Source: Sphingopyxis sp. TUF1
GTDB lineage: Bacteria; Pseudomonadota; Alphaproteobacteria; Sphingomonadales; Sphingomonadaceae
Assembly: GCF_036687315.1 (NCBI RefSeq)
Contig: NZ_CP144683.1
Location: 558,001 to 622,000 of the forward strand
Direction: 5' to 3'
DNA: 64,000 bases
Shown: piece after piece, positions 8,981 through 18,833 of the stretch
How positions within the stretch are numbered: position 1 is the stretch's first letter
Layout of the letters: each line of letters begins with the position of its first letter
Notes under the pieces: model-generated
Told to the model about the DNA's origin: nothing
Databases searched by the model: none
Seen by the model: only the letters and a program-made list of their open reading frames with translations
Position numbers and translations under genes: made by a program

Positions 8981-10207
8981 ATGCTCTGCCTCCATCAGCG
9001 CGTTTTTGCTGTATCCCTAACCCGTCGCCTCCTTGCCGCGGTTGCCTTCGTCCCGCTTGCCGGGTGCAGCATTGCGGCGGTCGATTACGGCAAGATCCGC
9101 CACGCCGACTATGTTGCCGACCCGCGCTGCAATGCCCAGCCCGGCGCAGTCGTCGATGGCGGGGCGCTCCCCCATTTTTTTGCGACGAGCCGCCTGCCCG
9201 ACTGCCGCACGAGCGAGATCGAGCTGCTGCATCACCGCAGCGACAGCGTGCGTTACGGCCGCTTCAACGCGCCGCGCGAGGTCGTGGTGGGCAAGAAAAA
9301 GCGCTTCCTGCCCCCGCTCGCGTTTCAGGCGGCGCCCGACTGGTGGCGCGCGCTGCAGGCCGAGACCGACCGGCGGCAGGGCCGCGTGCTGCTCTATGTC
9401 CACGGTTATCGCGAGAATTTCTCGACCACGTCGAAGGACGCGGCGCAGATCGCGCGAATGACGGGGTTCGACGGGCCGATCATCGAATATAGCTGGCCGT
9501 CGCAGGGCAAGCTGCTGAGCTATGTCGTCGATGAAACGAACATGTATCACGACGTCCGCAACTTCCGCGACTTCCTGAAAGCACTCGCTGAACAGCGCTG
9601 GGTGAAGGAGATCGTGATCGTCTCGCACTCCCTCGGCGCACGGCTCGTCATCCCCGCGGTCGCCTACGTCGATCGTGCATCGAGCGATGCCGACAGCAGC
9701 AATATCTCGAACATCATCCTCGCTTCGCCCGACATCGACCGCGAAACGTTCGAACGCGACATCGAGGAAGAGGTGCTGTCGGCGCGGCGCGTCGCGAAAG
9801 ACCGGCGGATCACCATCTACACGTCGCGCGCCGACAAGGCGCTCGCGGCTTCGCGCGCGATCCACGGCTATCCGCGACTGGGCTCGCCTTATTGTTTCAA
9901 TCCGTTCGAGGCTGCCGACCTCAAGGCGAAGGGCTTCCCCGAACGCTGCTATCCGGCACCGCGTGCCGGACTGACGGTGATCGACACAACCGACGTGTCG
10001 CGCGGCTCGACGGGCCACAGCAATTTCCTGCTGAGCGCGCCCGCCTGCCGCGATTTCATTGATGTTGTCGCAGGCAAGCAGATACGGCCCGAACGTGTAG
10101 CGACGCCGTGGGCCCATGTGTTCCGGCTGCAGCCCGACCCGGCGCTGACCAAAGAAGAGCATGAAGCGATCTGCCATCGGACCGCCGAGGCGGACGACGA
10201 CCGCTGA
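8981..10207 (+). CDS. Lipoprotein alpha/beta hydrolase (DUF900-like)
   Basis: The 408-residue protein has a signal with lipobox LAGC (C29), so it is probably membrane anchored and periplasmic. The alpha/beta hydrolase core shows the HGYR oxyanion segment (141-144) and nucleophile elbow S-H-S217-L-G. A WPSQGK segment and the SARR-to-YTSRADKAL stretch match the DUF900 esterase/lipase group. The substrate is not evident. The start ATG lacks a clear ribosome binding site, and starts further in cannot be ruled out. Confidence 0.85.
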   Translation: MLCLHQRVFAVSLTRRLLAAVAFVPLAGCSIAAVDYGKIRHADYVADPRCNAQPGAVVDGGALPHFFATSRLPDCRTSEIELLHHRSDSVRYGRFNAPREVVVGKKKRFLPPLAFQAAPDWWRALQAETDRRQGRVLLYVHGYRENFSTTSKDAAQIARMTGFDGPIIEYSWPSQGKLLSYVVDETNMYHDVRNFRDFLKALAEQRWVKEIVIVSHSLGARLVIPAVAYVDRASSDADSSNISNIILASPDIDRETFERDIEEEVLSARRVAKDRRITIYTSRADKALAASRAIHGYPRLGSPYCFNPFEAADLKAKGFPERCYPAPRAGLTVIDTTDVSRGSTGHSNFLLSAPACRDFIDVVAGKQIRPERVATPWAHVFRLQPDPALTKEEHEAICHRTAEADDDR

Positions 10208-10211
10208 GCCG

Positions 10212-10343
10212 TCAAAAACCGCACATCACCGCAAAATCGGCGAGCCATACGGCCGGCCCCTCGCCGGTCCACAGCCACAGGCCACCGACCGCGATCGCGG
10301 CGAACAGCGCCAGCGCAGCCGCATCCTGCCGCGCCACTTTCAT
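10212..10343 (-). CDS. Small single-span membrane protein coupled to MFS gene
   Basis: This 43-residue ORF begins with an ATG whose first bases form an ATGA overlap with the stop codon of the MFS transporter gene (stop 10342-10340, start 10343-10341). It has a short basic N-terminus (MKVARQD), one hydrophobic span of about 18 residues (ALALFAAIAVGGLWLW) and a second hydrophobic stretch near the C-terminus. Overlap of this kind usually means translational coupling, so the peptide may be an accessory to the transporter. It has no recognised family. Confidence 0.55.
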   Translation of the reverse strand: MKVARQDAAALALFAAIAVGGLWLWTGEGPAVWLADFAVMCGF

Positions 10344-11560
10344 GCCGCCTGCAACCGTTTGACCGGCGTGTCGGCGATCGGGAGGTGGACAAGCCCCGCG
10401 AACAGCCCGAGCGCGATCGCAAAGCCCCACGCGATGTTATAGCTGCCCGTCGCATCGAAGATCAGCCCCGCCATCCACGCACCAAAGAAGCTGCCGATCT
10501 GATGGCTGAGAAAGACGATGCCATACAGCATCGACAGGTGTCGGACGCCGAAGATGCGCCCGACGATCCCGCTGGTGAGCGGGATCGTGCCGAGCCACAG
10601 GAAACCCATCGCGCCGGCGAAGGCGAGCGCGCTCGCATGGGTCAGCGGCAGGAACAGAAAAAGCGCGATCACCGCCGCGCGCGCGGTGTAAAGCGCCGAC
10701 AGCACATATTTCTGGCGCATCACATCACCCGCGCGGCCAAACACATAGGAACCGAGGATGTTGAACAGCCCGACAAGCGCCAGCACCTGCGCGCCGATCT
10801 CGATCCCCAGCCCCTTGTCGTCGAGATAGGCGGGCAGGTGCGTCGCGATGAAAGCGATGTGAAAGCCGCAGACGAAAAAGCCCGCGTTGAGCAGCCAGTA
10901 CCCGCGGTGAACCGCCGCCTCGCGCAGCGCCTCGCGCGCGCTTTGCTCGACCTCCAGGGTCAGGCTTGCGCCGCCGTCGGCGCGCCCCGCAACCCCGATC
11001 GCCAGCAGGCCGCACAGTGCAACCAGCCCCGCCATGATCCACAGCGTCTGGTGATAGCCGATGTCGCCGAGCAGCATCGACGCCAACGGCACGACTAGGA
11101 ATTGCCCGAGGGAACCGCCCGCGGTGACGATGCCGAACGCGGTGCCGCGCTTTTCAGCACTGACGACGCGGCCGACCGCGCCCAATACGATGACGAAGGT
11201 CGTTGCCGACTGCGCCATGCCGATCAGAAGGCCGAAGCTCAGATGCAGCCCGATCGCGTCGGTCGCGAACGCCGCGCCGATCAACCCGAGTGCATAGAGA
11301 AGCGCCCCGAAAAAGACGATCCGTCCCGCGCCATGCTTGTCGGCGAGCGCGCCGACAAACGGCTGGACGAGCCCGAACAGCAGGTTCTGAAGCGCCAGCG
11401 CAAGCCCGAAATCCGAGCGACTGATGCCGATGTCGACGCTCATCTGCGGCAGGAACAGGCCGAACGACTGGCGCACGCCCATCGCCAGCGTGACGATGAA
11501 AGCGGCACAGGCGATGACGACCCACGGGCGTTTCATGGGGGAGAGTGCGGGGGAGCTCAT
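10340..11560 (-). CDS. Major facilitator superfamily (MFS) transporter
   Basis: The protein (406 residues from ATG 11560; MKRPWVV at 11536 is an alternative) has about twelve hydrophobic spans and the MFS loop 2-3 motif in ALADKHGAGR. The pattern resembles oxalate/formate-antiporter-like or monocarboxylate carriers of the NarK/OFA type rather than drug efflux pumps, but the substrate is not determinable. Its stop overlaps the start of the 43-residue membrane peptide. A family B palindromic repeat lies upstream. Confidence 0.88.
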   Translation of the reverse strand: MSSPALSPMKRPWVVIACAAFIVTLAMGVRQSFGLFLPQMSVDIGISRSDFGLALALQNLLFGLVQPFVGALADKHGAGRIVFFGALLYALGLIGAAFATDAIGLHLSFGLLIGMAQSATTFVIVLGAVGRVVSAEKRGTAFGIVTAGGSLGQFLVVPLASMLLGDIGYHQTLWIMAGLVALCGLLAIGVAGRADGGASLTLEVEQSAREALREAAVHRGYWLLNAGFFVCGFHIAFIATHLPAYLDDKGLGIEIGAQVLALVGLFNILGSYVFGRAGDVMRQKYVLSALYTARAAVIALFLFLPLTHASALAFAGAMGFLWLGTIPLTSGIVGRIFGVRHLSMLYGIVFLSHQIGSFFGAWMAGLIFDATGSYNIAWGFAIALGLFAGLVHLPIADTPVKRLQAA

Positions 11561-11630
11561 ATCGCGCCGATGCGCCTGTGCATGCACGACGTCAAGCGAG
11601 CTTAGCTACGCCGCCACCTACATCCACTTT

Positions 11631-11703
11631 CGTCACCCCGGACTTGATCCGGGGTCCATTCGGCGAGCGAAGGCATGGACCCCGGATCAAGTCCGGGGTG
11701 ACG
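11631..11703. repeat. Palindromic repeat, family B (CACCCCGGACTTGATCCGGGG)
   Basis: Arms CGTCACCCCGGACTTGATCC and its complement flank a short spacer; each arm is itself a hairpin. It is related to the copy at 17077-17158 and lies between the divergent MFS and cobT genes. Confidence 0.8.
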
Positions 11704-11767
11704 ATGGGGAGGGACATGATCCGACACTCTTCCTTCCCGCATCAAAGCTGTTTAGAGCCGACTCGAA

Positions 11768-13591
11768 ATGTCCACCCAATCTCCCCTCGACGATTTCAAG
11801 GCCGCGCTGTCGAGCGTCGCGCGCGCGGTCACCCGCGATGCCGAGGTCGAGGTGGGCTTCACCGCCGATGCCCCCGCGCAGGTCGGCAAGGCGATCAAGG
11901 TGCCGACCCCGTCGCGCACGCTCCCCGCCGATCAGGTCGCCGAGGCACGCGGTTTCGCCGATGGCTATGCGCTGCGGATGAAGCATCATAGCGACAAGAT
12001 TCACAATGCGGCGCGTCCCGCCGAGCCGATCGCCGCCGCGGCCTTCGATGCGATGGAACGCGCACGGGTCGAGGCGCTGGGCGCGCGGCATATGGCGGGG
12101 ATGCGCGGCAATCTCGCGGCCAGCCTTGCGATGCGGATGCGGTCGGACCCGATCAGCCGCGCGCAGGACCGGGCCGACGTGCCGATGTCGAGCGCGCTCG
12201 AGTTGATGCTGCGCGAGGCGCTGACCGGCGAACGCGCGCCGCAGGGGACCGAGACCGGCCTGTCCTTGGTGCGCGAATGGATCAGCAAGGAGGCGGGCGG
12301 CGATTTGACCGCGCTGTCGATGCTGCTCGACGATCAGGCGGCGTTCGCTGAAACCGCGAAAATCGCGCTCCGCCACCTCGACCTCATCCAGAGCGACGAG
12401 CCGCTGGAGGAAGGCGCCGAGGATGGCGGCGAAGAGGATCAGACCGAAGCTGAGGAGAGTCAGGAAGAACAGGAAAGCGAAGACGGCGGCTCCGGTGAAA
12501 GCCAGGTCGACGCCCGCGCCGAAATGGCAGGCGATCAGGCCGACGACGGCGACAGCGACCCCGACGCGCAGGAAATGGAGGCCGACGGCGAACCCGAAAT
12601 GGGCGGCGAAGGTGACGAAGGGATGCTGCCCGTCCGCCCCAACCGTCTGCCGAGCGACATTCCCGACTTCAACTACCTCCGCTTTACCGAAAAGCATGAC
12701 GAGATCATCGCCGCGACCGAGCTTTGCGACGCCGACGAACTCACCCGCCTGCGCGCCTATCTCGACCAGCAGATGCAGCATCTGCAGGGCGCGGTGACCA
12801 AGCTCGCGAACCGGCTCCAGCGCCGCCTGATGGCGCAGCAGAACCGCGCATGGGATTTCGATCAGGAGGAGGGGCAGCTCGACGCCGCACGGCTCGCGCG
12901 CGTCATCGTCTCCCCCGGCCAGTCGCTGTCCTACAAGATCGAGCGCGACACCGACTTCCGCGACACCGTCGTCTCGCTGCTCATCGACAATAGCGGATCG
13001 ATGCGCGGACGCCCAATCAGCATCGCCGCGATCAGCGCCGACATCCTCGCGCGAACGCTCGAACGCTGCGGCGTCAAGACCGAAATCCTCGGCTTCACCA
13101 CGCGTACATGGAAGGGCGGACAGAGCCGCGAGGACTGGCTCACCGCGGGCCGCCCCGCACACCCCGGCCGCCTCAACGACCTCCGCCACATCATCTACAA
13201 GCCCGCCGACGAACCCTATCGCCGCGCGCGCAAGTCGCTGGGGCTGATGATGCGTGAAGGGCTGCTCAAGGAAAATATCGACGGCGAAGCGCTGATGTGG
13301 GCGCACCAGCGGATTATCAGCCGGCCAGAGGAACGCCGCATCCTGATGGTGATTTCGGACGGAGCACCGGTCGACGACAGCACGCTGTCGGTCAACCACG
13401 GCGCCTATCTCGACCAGCATCTGCGCCAGGTCATCGAATGGATCGAAAACCGCTCCCCCGTCGAACTCTGCGCAATCGGCATCGGCCACGATGTAACGCG
13501 CTACTACAGCCGCGCGGTGACGATCATGGATGCCGAGCAGCTGGGTGGCACTATGGTGGAGCAATTGGCGGGATTGTTCGACGTCGATTGA
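11768..13591 (+). CDS. cobT: Cobaltochelatase VWA subunit CobT
   Basis: The 607-residue protein has the CobT layout: an N-terminal helical domain, a very acidic linker (about 214-284, rich in E, D, Q and S) and a C-terminal von Willebrand factor A domain with the MIDAS motif D407-N-S409-G-S411. CobT partners CobS in ATP-driven cobalt insertion with CobN. Its end is followed after 33 nt by the brnT toxin gene, which has its own AT-rich promoter region. Confidence 0.94.
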   Translation: MSTQSPLDDFKAALSSVARAVTRDAEVEVGFTADAPAQVGKAIKVPTPSRTLPADQVAEARGFADGYALRMKHHSDKIHNAARPAEPIAAAAFDAMERARVEALGARHMAGMRGNLAASLAMRMRSDPISRAQDRADVPMSSALELMLREALTGERAPQGTETGLSLVREWISKEAGGDLTALSMLLDDQAAFAETAKIALRHLDLIQSDEPLEEGAEDGGEEDQTEAEESQEEQESEDGGSGESQVDARAEMAGDQADDGDSDPDAQEMEADGEPEMGGEGDEGMLPVRPNRLPSDIPDFNYLRFTEKHDEIIAATELCDADELTRLRAYLDQQMQHLQGAVTKLANRLQRRLMAQQNRAWDFDQEEGQLDAARLARVIVSPGQSLSYKIERDTDFRDTVVSLLIDNSGSMRGRPISIAAISADILARTLERCGVKTEILGFTTRTWKGGQSREDWLTAGRPAHPGRLNDLRHIIYKPADEPYRRARKSLGLMMREGLLKENIDGEALMWAHQRIISRPEERRILMVISDGAPVDDSTLSVNHGAYLDQHLRQVIEWIENRSPVELCAIGIGHDVTRYYSRAVTIMDAEQLGGTMVEQLAGLFDVD

Positions 13592-13604
13592 CCTCCACAT
13601 ATTA

Positions 13605-13614
13605 TGTATATACA
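13605..13614. promoter_or_regulatory. AT-rich palindrome upstream of brnT
   Basis: The sequence TGTATATACA is a perfect 10-bp palindrome in an AT-rich patch (13601-13617) just before the brnT ATG at 13625. It probably includes the -10 region and is a plausible BrnA autorepression site, because BrnA antitoxins bind their own promoter. Confidence 0.5.
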
Positions 13615-13624
13615 ATAACCCCCA

Positions 13625-13867
13625 ATGATCCTCTGGGACGAATCGAAGCGTCAGATCAATCTCGCCAAGCACGGTTTCGATTTCGCCGACCTGTCGGAAG
13701 AGTTTTTCCGGTCGGCTCAGGTGATCCCGGCGAAGGGTGGTCGGCATATGGCGATCGGGCGACTCGACGATGGAACGATTGCGGTGGTGTTCGCCCTTCT
13801 TGGCACCGAAGGGGTGTCGGTGATCTCGATGCGCCACGCCAGCAAAAAGGAAAGAGGCCTGTTATGA
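13625..13867 (+). CDS. brnT: BrnT-family ribonuclease toxin
   Basis: The 80-residue protein matches BrnT: N-terminal WDESKRQINLAKHGFDF (catalytic-region H16), central FFRSAQV and the C-terminal strand VISMRHASKKER. BrnT is a RelE-fold ribonuclease that blocks translation. The stop overlaps the antitoxin start as ATGA. It directly follows cobT with its own AT-rich upstream site. Toxin first, antitoxin second is the standard brnTA order. Confidence 0.92.
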   Translation: MILWDESKRQINLAKHGFDFADLSEEFFRSAQVIPAKGGRHMAIGRLDDGTIAVVFALLGTEGVSVISMRHASKKERGLL

Positions 13868-14157
13868 CAACGACCGGACGCCCGAGCGAAAAGGAAATTC
13901 AGCGGATGATCGCCAGTGATCCCGACGCGCCGGAAGCGACCGATGAGCAGTTGGCGCAGGCGCGCCCTTTTGCCGAAGCCTTCCCCGCGCTGGCGGACAA
14001 GATGCGCCGGAATGTCAGCGGACGGCCGAAAGCCGACAAGACTAAAGTCGCCGTCTCGATCCGGCTCGACTCCGAAGTGCTCGAAGCCTTCAAGGCTGGC
14101 GGCCCCGGCTGGCAGTCGCGTATGAACAAGGCGCTACGCAAGGTCGCGGGAATATGA
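13864..14157 (+). CDS. brnA: BrnA-family antitoxin
   Basis: The 97-residue protein ends in a ribbon-helix-helix-like DNA-binding segment (VAVSIRLDSEVLEAFK, then GPGWQSRMNKALR), characteristic of BrnA. Its N-terminal part should wrap and neutralise BrnT. It overlaps brnT by 4 nt, which couples their translation. The stop is 91 nt from the convergent higA stop. Confidence 0.9.
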   Translation: MTTTGRPSEKEIQRMIASDPDAPEATDEQLAQARPFAEAFPALADKMRRNVSGRPKADKTKVAVSIRLDSEVLEAFKAGGPGWQSRMNKALRKVAGI

Positions 14158-14248
14158 CGTTATGAAATTACAGCGACGGCTCGCTTAACCCCTGAATTCA
14201 ACACCAAGTTCGAAACAAAGCAAATCTATCCCTCTCCGCCGTGATGGC

Positions 14249-14548
14249 TCAAGCCGCGATCAGCCGCTTCACGACGAGGTCGGCTTCATGCTCTCTCGCC
14301 TTGGCGAGTTCGTAGCGCGACTGCATCCGCAGCAGCGTCTCGGCCTTCACGCCGAACGCCTTCTCAAAGCGGATGGCCATATCGGCGGTCAGCGCCGCGC
14401 GGCCATTCAGAACGGCACTCACCGACTGGCGGCTGACGCCGAACGCCTCCGCCACGTCATTGATCGATACGCCATGCGCTTCGACGATCTCGGTCTTCAA
14501 CCACTCGCCGGCGTGAATCGCGAAAGAGGGGTGAACCTTGATAGCCAT
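14249..14548 (-). CDS. higA: HigA-family antitoxin (XRE HTH)
   Basis: The 99-residue protein (MAIKVHPSFAIHAGEWL) carries an XRE-type helix-turn-helix (about 28-60, with DVAEAFGVSRQSVSAVLNG). The HPGEWL-like start and the following RFEKAFGVKAETLLRMQ are typical of HigA. The start is chosen because it overlaps the higB stop by one base (TGATG). It neutralises HigB and represses the operon. Confidence 0.92.
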   Translation of the reverse strand: MAIKVHPSFAIHAGEWLKTEIVEAHGVSINDVAEAFGVSRQSVSAVLNGRAALTADMAIRFEKAFGVKAETLLRMQSRYELAKAREHEADLVVKRLIAA

Positions 14549-14835
14549 CAGTGATAATCCTCCAAGTCCAGGTTGATAATCGCCCCCTGGTCGTCGATCG
14601 AGAATGTCATCCGCCAATTGCGCGTGACGGTCATCGCCCATGTCCCGGCCCGGTCCCCCGTCAGGGGGTGCAGGCCATAGTTGGGCGGCGTTCCGAGTTC
14701 GTCGATCGTCTCTGCCGCGATGATGAAGTTCACCATTTTGGACAGACGATCGATCAGATCGCCCGACAGGCCCTTCGGCTTGCCCGTCTCGACGAACCGC
14801 CGCAGCGCTTTATGACTGATGCTCTCGATCTCCAC
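14548..14835 (-). CDS. higB: HigB-family (RelE-like) mRNA interferase toxin
   Basis: The 95-residue protein has the HigB pattern: KALRRFVETGKPKGL near the start, central PPNYGLHPLTGDRAGTWAM and the C-terminal NWRMTFSIDDQGAI strand. HigB cleaves mRNA at the ribosome. The start is GTG at 14835. The predicted transcription start is at or next to this codon, so the mRNA may be leaderless. It is the first gene of a toxin-first higBA operon, tail to tail with brnTA. Confidence 0.92.
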   Translation of the reverse strand: MEIESISHKALRRFVETGKPKGLSGDLIDRLSKMVNFIIAAETIDELGTPPNYGLHPLTGDRAGTWAMTVTRNWRMTFSIDDQGAIINLDLEDYH

Positions 14836-14841
14836 GAATGG

Positions 14842-14870
14842 AAAGTATTACTTTACATGCAAAATGTCAA
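14842..14870 (-). promoter_or_regulatory. higBA promoter with overlapping operator
   Basis: On the minus strand TTGACA (14870-14865) is followed by exactly 17 nt and TACTTT (14847-14842). An inverted repeat TTnACAT-N5-ATGTnAA (14852-14870) covers the -35 and spacer and is a likely HigA operator. A second TTTACATG lies about 26 bp further upstream (14878-14885). Confidence 0.65.
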
Positions 14871-14885
14871 GCGCTGCTTTACATG

Positions 14886-15415
14886 GAACTGAATTACTGA
14901 ATTGCGGTGAAGGCTTGCTCAACCCCAAACTCGCCCCGCCGCCGAAAATCTCTGTCCTACACTATAGTCCCGCACTAGCTTCTGCCCATGCGCCATGCCA
15001 CGCCCCGCCCCCATGACCAGACACCCGCGGCAACGGCGCCGCACGCGATTTCGCTCAAAGCCACAAAGGAGACATTTTCGGCGCGCCCATGCGTATCTTT
15101 TGTCGCTTTAAGCGCGGCCGCGCACCCAAAGAAAGTCGCTCTCAACAGAGATTCCGAATGAAGTTGCGCAGTTTTCCGCGCCTTTGGAAAATTTGCTTCC
15201 CTCAGCGATCTCTGCGGCCTCTGCGCGAATCTCCATGAGTGCAAGCAAAGACACCCCGCGTGACAACCCCCGCCCCCCTCGTTACAAATCCTGTGTGAAG
15301 CAGCAGGGACTCGCGGGCTTACGACGGGCGCCGCTGCGACGATAGGATGCCGAGAGGTCGCCGGCATGATCTGGGGCCGCACCAGCACGGTGCGCGGCTT
15401 GAGGGGGCGACACGC
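14886..15415. other. Intergenic region without a supported gene
   Basis: About 530 nt between the divergent higB and the acetolactate-synthase-like gene. Frames show weak coding bias and frequent stops, and GC is uneven. CTGCGGCCTCTGCGCGAATC (15206-15225) looks like a degenerate repeat. The promoter for the downstream operon should lie here, but I cannot place it with confidence. Confidence 0.4.
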
Positions 15416-17062
15416 ATGAAGAAAGCATCCGACCTGTTCATCGAATGCCTTGAGGAAGAAGGCGTCGAATATATTTTCGGCGTGCCGGGCGAGGAAAATC
15501 TCGACTTCCTCGACAGCCTGTCGCGATCGAAGAAGATCAAGCTGATCCTGACTCGCCACGAACAGGGCGCGGGCTTTATGGCCGCAACCTATGGTCGCCA
15601 CACGGGCAAGACCGGCGTCTGCCTCGCGACGCTCGGCCCCGGCGCGACCAACTTTGTCACCGCCGCGGCCTATGCGCAGCTCGGCGGGATGCCGATGATG
15701 ATGATTACCGGCCAAAAGCCAATCAAGAAGTCCAAACAGGGGCGCTTCCAGATCCTCGACGTCGTCGCGATGATGTTGCCGATCACCAAATTCACCCACC
15801 AGATGGCCTCGTCGGACAATATCCCCAGCCGCGTGCGCGAGGCCTTCCGCCTCGCCGAAGAAGAAAAGCCCGGCGCGGTGCATATCGAGCTTCCCGAGGA
15901 CATCGCCGACGAACATACCGACAGCTTGCCGCTGAAGCGCAGCCATGTCCGCCGGCCCACGGCGGACGTCAAATCGATCCGCGAAGCCGTGAAGGCGCTC
16001 GAAAAGGCGAAGTCGCCCGTGCTCGTCATCGGCGCGGGCGCAAACCGCACGATGACCAGCCGGATGCTGCTGCAATTCATCGAAAAGACGGGCATCCCCT
16101 TTCTGACCACCCAGCTCGGCAAGGGCGTGATCGACGAGCGGCATCCGAAATTCCTCGGCTGCGCGGCCTTGTCGGCGGGCGATTTCGTCCACCGCGCGGT
16201 CGAGGCGTCGGACTGCATCGTCAACCTGGGGCACGATGTGATCGAAAAGCCGCCCTTCTTCATGCAGCGCGGCGGGCCGACGGTGATCCATGTGTCGACC
16301 AAGACCGCCGAGGTCGATCCCGTCTATTTCCCCCACATCGAGGTGATCGGCGACATCGCCAACGCGGTGTGGCAGATGAAGGAGGACATCGTTCCCAATG
16401 GCGGCTGGAAATTCGACCATCTGCTCGCCTATCGCCAGGCCGAGGTCGAGCATACCGCGCCGCTCGCCAAGGACGACCGCTTCCCGATCTTTCCGCCGCA
16501 TCTGGTGCAGTCGGTCCGCGACGCGATGCCCGACGACGGCATCATCTGCCTCGACAATGGCGTCTATAAAATCTGGTTCGCGCGGGGCTATACAGCGTGC
16601 AAGCCGAACACCGTGCTGCTCGACAATGCGCTCGCGACGATGGGTGCGGGGCTGCCGAGCGCAATGATGTCGGCAATGCTCTATCCCGACCGCAAGGTGA
16701 TGGCGATCTGCGGCGACGGCGGCTTCATGATGAACAGTCAAGAAATGGAGACCGCGGTGCGCCTCGGCCTCAATCTCACCGTGCTGATCCTCAACGACAA
16801 CAGCTACGGGATGATCCGCTGGAAACAGGCGAACATGGGCTTCAAGGATTGGGGGCTGACCTATGGCAACCCCGATTTCGTCAAATATGCCGAAAGCTAT
16901 GGCGCGAACGGCCACCGCGTGGAGAGCGCCGCGCATCTCAAAGCCTTGCTCGCAAATTGCCTCGACACGCCGGGCGTGCATCTGATCGACTGCCCGGTCG
17001 ATTATTCGGAGAATGACCAGATTTTGAATAATGACATCAAGAGGCTTTCAAAGGAGCTTTGA
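15416..17062 (+). CDS. Acetolactate-synthase-like TPP enzyme, large-subunit type
   Basis: The 548-residue protein has the three-domain TPP enzyme layout: catalytic E49 in RHEQGAGF, a central Rossmann-like domain, and the TPP/Mg motif G433-D-G with downstream NDN. The RFQILDV...TKFTHQM region resembles acetolactate synthase large subunits. No small regulatory subunit (ilvN) or other branched-chain gene is nearby, and the next gene is an aldehyde dehydrogenase. It may therefore be a catabolic acetolactate synthase or an acyloin/2-oxoacid enzyme of unknown substrate. ATG 15416 is chosen over a longer unsupported frame. Confidence 0.88.
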   Translation: MKKASDLFIECLEEEGVEYIFGVPGEENLDFLDSLSRSKKIKLILTRHEQGAGFMAATYGRHTGKTGVCLATLGPGATNFVTAAAYAQLGGMPMMMITGQKPIKKSKQGRFQILDVVAMMLPITKFTHQMASSDNIPSRVREAFRLAEEEKPGAVHIELPEDIADEHTDSLPLKRSHVRRPTADVKSIREAVKALEKAKSPVLVIGAGANRTMTSRMLLQFIEKTGIPFLTTQLGKGVIDERHPKFLGCAALSAGDFVHRAVEASDCIVNLGHDVIEKPPFFMQRGGPTVIHVSTKTAEVDPVYFPHIEVIGDIANAVWQMKEDIVPNGGWKFDHLLAYRQAEVEHTAPLAKDDRFPIFPPHLVQSVRDAMPDDGIICLDNGVYKIWFARGYTACKPNTVLLDNALATMGAGLPSAMMSAMLYPDRKVMAICGDGGFMMNSQEMETAVRLGLNLTVLILNDNSYGMIRWKQANMGFKDWGLTYGNPDFVKYAESYGANGHRVESAAHLKALLANCLDTPGVHLIDCPVDYSENDQILNNDIKRLSKEL

Positions 17063-17076
17063 CCTTTCGCCTCCTG

Positions 17077-17158
17077 CACCCCGGCGAAAGCCGGGGTCCA
17101 GAGCGTCCTTGCCCGGCCGTCGCGCGTTCCAGCCCTGGACCCCGGCTTTCGCCGGGGT
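17077..17158. repeat. Palindromic repeat, family B
   Basis: ACCCCGGCGAAAGCCGGGGT (17078-17097) and a complementary copy (17139-17158) enclose a GC-rich spacer. It lies between the TPP enzyme and the aldehyde dehydrogenase, and ends 15 nt before the latter's ATG. It may reduce read-through between the two. Confidence 0.8.
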
Positions 17159-17173
17159 ACGGAGATTTGTAAA

Positions 17174-18607
<1,434 letters not shown>

Positions 18608-18617
18608 TCCTAAACGG

Positions 18618-18702
18618 CGTCATTGCGAGCGAAGCGAAGCAATCCAGAGCGGTTTACGCCTACTCTGGATTGCCGCGTCGCCTCCGGCTCCTCGCAATGA
18701 CG
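18618..18702. repeat. Palindromic repeat, family C (TCATTGCGAGCGAAGCGAAGC)
   Basis: CGTCATTGCGAGCGAAGCGA and CTCCTCGCAATGACG form the outer arms, and AATCCAGAG/CTCTGGATT the inner. A second copy lies at 58835-58930. Placed just after the aldehyde dehydrogenase stop, it may serve as a transcript end. Confidence 0.8.
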
Positions 18703-18833
18703 GCGATAAAATCGTCCCCCTGTCACCAAACCGCCTTCGAACCGTCCCCGAACCGACGCGGTTCTGAATCGCACAGTGTAACAAAACTCCTGTCTAGGCC
18801 GGGGGCAGCCAAAGGCTGCTTACGGAGTGAGAC

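Noticed and set aside
11687..13837. 716-codon open frame on the minus strand
   Set aside because: It lies opposite cobT, a clear homologue, and is a by-product of GC3-biased coding; its product is histidine- and arginine-rich with no family.
13864..14157. brnA as part of a longer frame starting at 13297
   Set aside because: That frame overlaps cobT and brnT out of phase; the ATGA overlap at 13864 and family length fix the start.
14975..16981. 668-codon open frame on the minus strand
   Set aside because: It is antisense to the acetolactate-synthase-like gene and has no recognisable domain.
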